DNA of 64,000 bases from Microbacterium protaetiae. GTDB lineage: Bacteria > Actinomycetota > Actinomycetes > Actinomycetales > Microbacteriaceae. Both the position numbers and the translations under genes were made by a program. The stretch is from NCBI RefSeq assembly GCF_004135285.1, contig NZ_CP035494.1:806001-870000 (forward strand), read 5' to 3'. The notes under the pieces are model-generated. The model ran no database searches. It saw nothing but the letters and a program-made list of their open reading frames with translations, and was not told the DNA's origin. This document shows positions 59,906 through 64,000 of the stretch, in pieces; within the stretch, counting starts at the first letter, position 1, and each line of letters starts with the position of its first letter.

Positions 59906-61291
59906 GTGGCGACCACCGACTCCCCGCTCGACGAACCGGCTGCGGAGTCGTCGACAACCAGCCCGGCGCGGGCGCTGGGCTGGTGGGATGCCACGTCGCT
60001 GACGGCCCCGGCACGCACGGTGTCGTTCGACGTGTCGTCGACGGCGAATCCGGCCGTGGCCTATCTGCTGGCCGAACGGCCCCGACGCTCGCCTCTGCGC
60101 CCGGGCCTTATCGTTCCGTGGGCACTGGTCGTGCTGGTGATCGCGGCGTACTGCACGACAATGGCGGTCTGGCCCCTCACCGCCGTCGCACCGCAGGTCG
60201 TCTCTGCCACCGTGCAGCCGGTGACGGCACAAGCGGCATCCCTCACCTGGCCGAAGAAGGGCGCGGCCGGTGTCGGCGTCGAAGGGCTCGGCGATGCCGT
60301 GGCCTCGACCTCAGACCAGAGTTCGATAGCGAGCATCACCAAGGTCGTGACGGCGCTGATGGTGCTCGAGAAGAGTCCCGTCACGAAGAAGGATCAGGGC
60401 GAAGAGTTCCGCTTCACCTACGCCGACACCCTCGAATACTGGAACTACCTGCGCAACAACGAGTCGGCCCTGGATGTGCCGGCGGGCGGGTCGCTGACCG
60501 AGTACCAGATGCTCGAGGGCATGCTGGTCGGCTCGGCCAGCAACTACGCGGCACGGCTGGCGTCGAATTGGTGGTCGTCGGACTGGACGTTCGCGACGGC
60601 CGCCAACGCGTGGCTCGATGCGCGCGGCATCAGCGGGATCACCATCACCGACCCGACCGGCTTCGACCACGGCAACACCGCCACGCCCGCCGCCCTCATC
60701 GACGTCGCCGAGCTGGCGATGGCCGATTCGACGATCGCCGGCATCGTGAAACAGAAGAAGATCACGCTGCCCGGGGCCGGCGAGGTGGCCAACACCAACG
60801 AGCTGCTCTCAGACGCCGGCGTGGTCGGCCTGAAGACCGGCACGCTCGACGGGTACGACCTGCTCTCGGTGAAGAACGTCACAATCGGCGACACGACGGT
60901 GCGAGTGGTCGCCAGCGTGCTCAACCAGCCTGATTCGAAGACACGGTGGTCGGTGTCGCGCGACGTTCTCGCCCAGGTCGAGGCACAGCTGAAGGCCTCG
61001 CCATCGGTGCCCGCGGGCACGACCGTCGGCACCGTGCACACCCGATGGGGCGAGACGGTGCCGATCGTGACGGCGGCGCAGGCCGATGTCGTGCTCTGGA
61101 ACGGCGCGTCGGCGAAGGTGTCGAGCACCCTGAAGCTGGGCGACTGGTCGGCGGGTGCGAAGGCCGGCACGCTGAGCGCGGCGGGGCCGGTGAACACGAC
61201 GACGGTGGATGCCACGCTGTCGGCAGATCTCGAAGGCCCCGGTTTCTGGTGGCGGCTCACCCATCCGCTCGACCTGCTCGGAATCGGCTGA
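59906..61291 (+). CDS. D-alanyl-D-alanine carboxypeptidase (PBP5/DacC-like)
   Basis: 461 aa. A 65-residue cytoplasmic N terminus (rich in Ser/Ala/Pro) precedes one membrane helix (about 70-92). The extracellular domain has the serine-enzyme triad: SITK (about 142), SASN (about 210), and LKTGT (about 312). It trims D-Ala from peptidoglycan stems. A GTG start is used; there is a further Ala/Thr-rich C-terminal domain. It is divergent from ykoE. Confidence 0.9.
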   Translation: MATTDSPLDEPAAESSTTSPARALGWWDATSLTAPARTVSFDVSSTANPAVAYLLAERPRRSPLRPGLIVPWALVVLVIAAYCTTMAVWPLTAVAPQVVSATVQPVTAQAASLTWPKKGAAGVGVEGLGDAVASTSDQSSIASITKVVTALMVLEKSPVTKKDQGEEFRFTYADTLEYWNYLRNNESALDVPAGGSLTEYQMLEGMLVGSASNYAARLASNWWSSDWTFATAANAWLDARGISGITITDPTGFDHGNTATPAALIDVAELAMADSTIAGIVKQKKITLPGAGEVANTNELLSDAGVVGLKTGTLDGYDLLSVKNVTIGDTTVRVVASVLNQPDSKTRWSVSRDVLAQVEAQLKASPSVPAGTTVGTVHTRWGETVPIVTAAQADVVLWNGASAKVSSTLKLGDWSAGAKAGTLSAAGPVNTTTVDATLSADLEGPGFWWRLTHPLDLLGIG

Positions 61292-61315
61292 GCCCGTGTC
61301 GCCCAGCGGCCGCGC

Positions 61316-62896
61316 TCAGAAGCGCCAGATGAGCGGCACGTACAACACCGCCACGGCCAAGAAGATCAGCGAGAGCGGCAGCCCGAGCCGCCAGTAGTCG
61401 CCGAAGCGGTAGCCGCCGGGCTGCATCACCATGAGGTTCACCGGTGTTGCTATCGGTGTGAGAAAGGCCGCCGCACCGACCACCGTCAGCGCCATCATGA
61501 AGGGCTGGATGCTCACGCCCAACGTCTGCGAGACAGACACGGCGATGGGTGCCACCACCAGTACGGTGGCCAGGTTCGAGATGAACTGCCCGAGCACCAG
61601 AGTGACCACACACAGGGTGAGCAGGGCCAGCACCGGTGAGGCCCCACCGGTCAGCGACAGCACCCCGTGGGCGACAACGTCGGCCGCGCCGGTGGAGACG
61701 AACGCCTGCGACAGCGGGAACATCCCGGCGATGAGGATCACCGTGGTCCACGAGATCGAGCGGTACACCTGCGGCAGCGTCAGCACGCGGCTCAGCAGCA
61801 GCGCACCGGTGGCCAGCAGGCCCACCACGGCCGGCGGCACGAACCCGGTCGCCAGCAGCACCACCATGAGGGCGAGGATCACCAGCGAGCGCTTCGCACC
61901 GCGGCCCAGCGGAACGGCACGCTGCAGGGTCTGCGGCGGGGTCACCGCTATCACATCGGACGAGCCGACATAGCGCTCCAGCGCCGCCCAGGGTCCTTGC
62001 ACGAGCACAGCATCGCCGGCGCGCAGGGTGAGTTCGCCGCCGTGCACGCCGGTGACATCGGCGTCGCCGTCGCCGCGTCGCACCCCGAGGATCACGAGAT
62101 TCTCGTCCCGCGTGGTCATTCCGGCGTACACGGTGCGGCCGATGTAGTGCGAGCGCGGGGCGATCATGACCTCGACGGCGCCGTCGCGGGCGCTGAAGAG
62201 CTGATTCGTGTCGGCCGAGACCGCATAGCTCTCGCGAAGCCGCTGCGCGGTGCGGCTGTTGTCGGCGACATCAAGATGCTCGGGGTCGCGCGAGGGCAGC
62301 AGCCGATCGCCGAACAGCGCCACGAACACGACGGTGAGCACCACGAGCGGCACCCCCGCCAACGCGAACTCGAAGAATCCGAACGGCCTGCCCCCGGCGG
62401 CGGCCGCCGCCTGCGAGACGACGACGTTCACCGGCGTGCCGGTCAGAGTCAGCAGTGACCCGGCGCTGGCGGCGAAGGCCAGGGGGATCAACAATCGAGA
62501 GGGCACCAGTCCCGCGCGCACGGCGACGACCACGACGACCGGCAACAGGGCCGCGACCGCGCCGTTGATGCTGATGAACGCCGACATGATGGCGGCGATC
62601 AGCATGACCACGACCAGCAGGATGCCGCGCCCCGATCCGACGCGGCTGATCACCCGCTGTCCCACCCAGGCGGTGACCCCGGTCGCATCCAGAGATTCGC
62701 TGACGATGAAGAGGGTCGCGATGAACACCACCGTCGGGTCGCCGAAGCCCGACAGCGCCTCGGGAAGAGTGAGCACCCCGGTCGCCCAGAGCGCCAGGGC
62801 GACGCCGACCGCTACCACCGGGAGCGGGATCTTTCCGGTCACGAAGGCGACGACCGCGAGGCCGAGGATGACGAACGTGGCGATGATGGGGTCCAC
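61316..62896 (-). CDS. SLC13/DASS-family permease with central TrkA-C domain
   Basis: 526 aa with two membrane halves (about 1-180 and 325-526) joined by a soluble regulatory domain. The domain has a TrkA-C feel (APRSHYIGRTVYAG, LTLRAGDAVLVQGPW). The first half shows SINGAVAALLPVVV and LLTLTGTPVNVVVS, the hairpin motif for anion binding; the second half repeats it with LTPIATPVNLMVM. Family members transport sulfate, dicarboxylates or related anions with Na or protons. Substrate unknown. Confidence 0.9.
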   Translation of the reverse strand: MDPIIATFVILGLAVVAFVTGKIPLPVVAVGVALALWATGVLTLPEALSGFGDPTVVFIATLFIVSESLDATGVTAWVGQRVISRVGSGRGILLVVVMLIAAIMSAFISINGAVAALLPVVVVVAVRAGLVPSRLLIPLAFAASAGSLLTLTGTPVNVVVSQAAAAAGGRPFGFFEFALAGVPLVVLTVVFVALFGDRLLPSRDPEHLDVADNSRTAQRLRESYAVSADTNQLFSARDGAVEVMIAPRSHYIGRTVYAGMTTRDENLVILGVRRGDGDADVTGVHGGELTLRAGDAVLVQGPWAALERYVGSSDVIAVTPPQTLQRAVPLGRGAKRSLVILALMVVLLATGFVPPAVVGLLATGALLLSRVLTLPQVYRSISWTTVILIAGMFPLSQAFVSTGAADVVAHGVLSLTGGASPVLALLTLCVVTLVLGQFISNLATVLVVAPIAVSVSQTLGVSIQPFMMALTVVGAAAFLTPIATPVNLMVMQPGGYRFGDYWRLGLPLSLIFLAVAVLYVPLIWRF

Positions 62897-62941
62897 TCGC
62901 CCACAGTAGCGACTTGGGTGCGCGTGCGCGCCTCTTGGACG

Positions 62942-63859
62942 CTACGCGAAACGCAGCGTCTGGTTCAGTCGGGTGCGCACATCGAAGATCTCGTTACCGC
63001 CGATCTCGTGCGCGCCGGGAATGCCCTGGCGCAGCACATTGGCCAGCGAGCTGCGCGCCACCAGCGCGGTGCGCACACCGCGCACCTTTCCGAGGTTTTC
63101 GACGGGCTGCACCAGATCATCGTCGGGCAGCACCACGATGCCCCCGCCGAAGCGCACGCGCGCGTCGCGGGCTATCGTGCGGATGCCCGCGATCAGATCG
63201 GCGATCGGCGTGCCGGCCACGGCATCCCCCACCAACTCGCCCCGCCGAACCTGCACCGGACCACCGAGGTCTTCGGAGAGGATGCCGTACAGCCCGCTGG
63301 GTGCCAGCACGATGTGGTCGACCTTCTCATCGGGATGCCGGCCGGCGGCCACATCGTGCCAGACGGTGTAGCCCATCCCGAGATCAGCGACGATACGGGC
63401 CGTGGCCTCTTCGGCGAGCGCGTCGGCGAGCAGTCGCCGGATTTCCACGGGCGCCGAGCGCACGAGCGCCGGGTCGTATGGATCGGGCAGCCCGACCCCG
63501 CGCCCGGCCCACTCCCGGATCAGCGTCAGGTACTGCTCGCGCCGGCGTCCTCCGGGCTGCCCGCTCGAGCGGGCACGCGGGCGGGTGTCGGTGCGCGCGG
63601 CCGGGGCGCGCCATCCGCTCCACTGCGGTGCCGGGGCGCTGCCGAAGCCGTGTCCGCGATCGTATGCGGCGCGGGCGTCCGTCGTGCCCACGAGCTCCCA
63701 GGCGCGCTGCACCTGGATGAACAGCGCGGCATCTCCCCCGGTGTCGGGATGCGTCTGGCGCAGCTTCAGCCGGTACGCCTTGCGCAGGGCGTCGTCGTCG
63801 ACGGCGGGATCGACGCCGAGCACCTCGTATGCCGAGGCCGAAAGGGGGCTGTCGAACAC
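62942..63859 (-). CDS. J-domain protein with NERD-like C-terminal domain
   Basis: 305 aa. The N-terminal J domain (residues 5-68) has the HPD tripeptide in RQTHPDTGGDAA, which activates Hsp70. An Arg/Pro linker (about 75-105) leads to a C-terminal domain. There, DHIVLAPSGLYGILSEDLGG resembles the DHVVVGPxGxFxIDxK strand pattern of nuclease-related (NERD) domains, but the catalytic Lys position is not clear. GTG at 63859 is the start, 2 bases after the stop of the preceding hydratase-like gene. A role in protein or nucleic-acid quality control is inferred. Confidence 0.8.
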   Translation of the reverse strand: MFDSPLSASAYEVLGVDPAVDDDALRKAYRLKLRQTHPDTGGDAALFIQVQRAWELVGTTDARAAYDRGHGFGSAPAPQWSGWRAPAARTDTRPRARSSGQPGGRRREQYLTLIREWAGRGVGLPDPYDPALVRSAPVEIRRLLADALAEEATARIVADLGMGYTVWHDVAAGRHPDEKVDHIVLAPSGLYGILSEDLGGPVQVRRGELVGDAVAGTPIADLIAGIRTIARDARVRFGGGIVVLPDDDLVQPVENLGKVRGVRTALVARSSLANVLRQGIPGAHEIGGNEIFDVRTRLNQTLRFA

Positions 63860-63860
63860 G

Positions 63861-64000
63861 TCAGTCCCAGAGCGGTACGGCCGGCTCGTCGGAAAACGCC
63901 CCGGTGATGGTGGCCGGGTCCACGTCATCCAGCGACGCCGGGCTCCAGTGCGGGTCGCGGTCCTTGTCGACCAGCTGCGCACGGATCCCCTCGACAAGGT
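63861..64000 (-). CDS. Enoyl-CoA hydratase/3-hydroxyisobutyryl-CoA hydrolase-like protein, C-terminal end
   Basis: The gene is cut by the window's right edge; 45 codons remain (LVEGIRAQLVDKDRDPHWSP and ending PAVPLWD). The pattern GIRAQLVDKDRxPxWxP is the usual C terminus of HIBCH/enoyl-CoA hydratase family members, which remove CoA from 3-hydroxyisobutyryl-CoA in valine breakdown. The J-domain gene follows by two bases. Only family level can be supported from this fragment. Confidence 0.8.
   Translation of the reverse strand, partial: LVEGIRAQLVDKDRDPHWSPASLDDVDPATITGAFSDEPAVPLWD

Noticed and set aside
1..64000. Prophage, integrative element or tRNA-linked island
   Set aside because: No integrase, phage structural gene, transposase, tRNA or direct-repeat att pair could be recognised by eye on either strand.

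Overview
The window comes from the chromosome of a high-GC Gram-positive actinobacterium, most likely a Microbacteriaceae member close to Microbacterium. The basis is the high GC content, GTG and ATG starts with ATGA/GTGA gene overlaps, leaderless-looking promoters, a large set of catabolic genes and transporters, and very frequent GGATGCC/GGCATCC words. No rRNA or tRNA gene, prophage, insertion sequence or CRISPR array was found. Both ends cut genes: a MarR regulator on the left and an enoyl-CoA hydratase/3-hydroxyisobutyryl-CoA hydrolase-like gene on the right.

Layout. 1-8.5 kb is acyl-CoA and propionate metabolism: a MarR-FAD monooxygenase pair, an acyl-CoA dehydrogenase, a self-regulated 2-methylcitrate operon (gntR-prpD-prpB-prpC) and a thiolase. 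8.6-24.3 kb holds an ABC-2 exporter with its regulator, a heterodimeric ABC exporter, a Nudix/aldo-keto reductase pair, a DUF4407 membrane protein, a MarR-MFS pair, rlmN, a nucleosidase-like gene and a LacI regulator. 24.4-28.6 kb is a ChvE-GguA-GguB type sugar ABC importer, preceded by palindromic operators and a possible 38-codon leader ORF. Its base composition is less GC-rich than its neighbours.

30.4-50.7 kb is the most notable part. A complete myo-inositol pathway is split into two operons (iolG-iolE-iolB-iolD-metallophosphoesterase and iolC-aldolase-iolA), with a GntR/UTRA regulator between them and a shared palindrome ATGTTNNAACAT upstream of both. Beyond an mgtC-like gene follows an eight-gene same-strand block: a fused ABC permease, its ATPase, two paralogous binding lipoproteins, two HAD phosphatases and two inositol-monophosphatase-family enzymes. 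Upstream of that block, on the same strand, is a secreted MINPP/phytase-like histidine phosphatase. Together they read as a candidate pathway for external inositol phosphates: dephosphorylation outside, uptake of phosphorylated products, final dephosphorylation inside, then Iol catabolism. Methylmalonate/malonate semialdehyde dehydrogenase feeds acetyl- or propionyl-CoA toward the prp operon. The transport substrate is inferred.

51-64 kb holds a fatty-acid group (two SDRs and an enoyl-CoA hydratase), DUF488, a membrane-anchored HNH nuclease-like protein, a CsbD-like peptide, a [3Fe-4S] ferredoxin, an APH-like kinase, a TPP-riboswitch-controlled thiamine-precursor ECF transporter (ykoE-ecfA-ecfT), a D,D-carboxypeptidase, an SLC13 permease and a J-domain protein with a NERD-like tail.

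Several intergenic repeat families are interspersed: two arrays of 20-bp direct repeats placed alike just 3' of stop codons, a tandem 74-bp hairpin unit, two dispersed 86-bp palindromic elements, and a 41-bp perfect palindrome.
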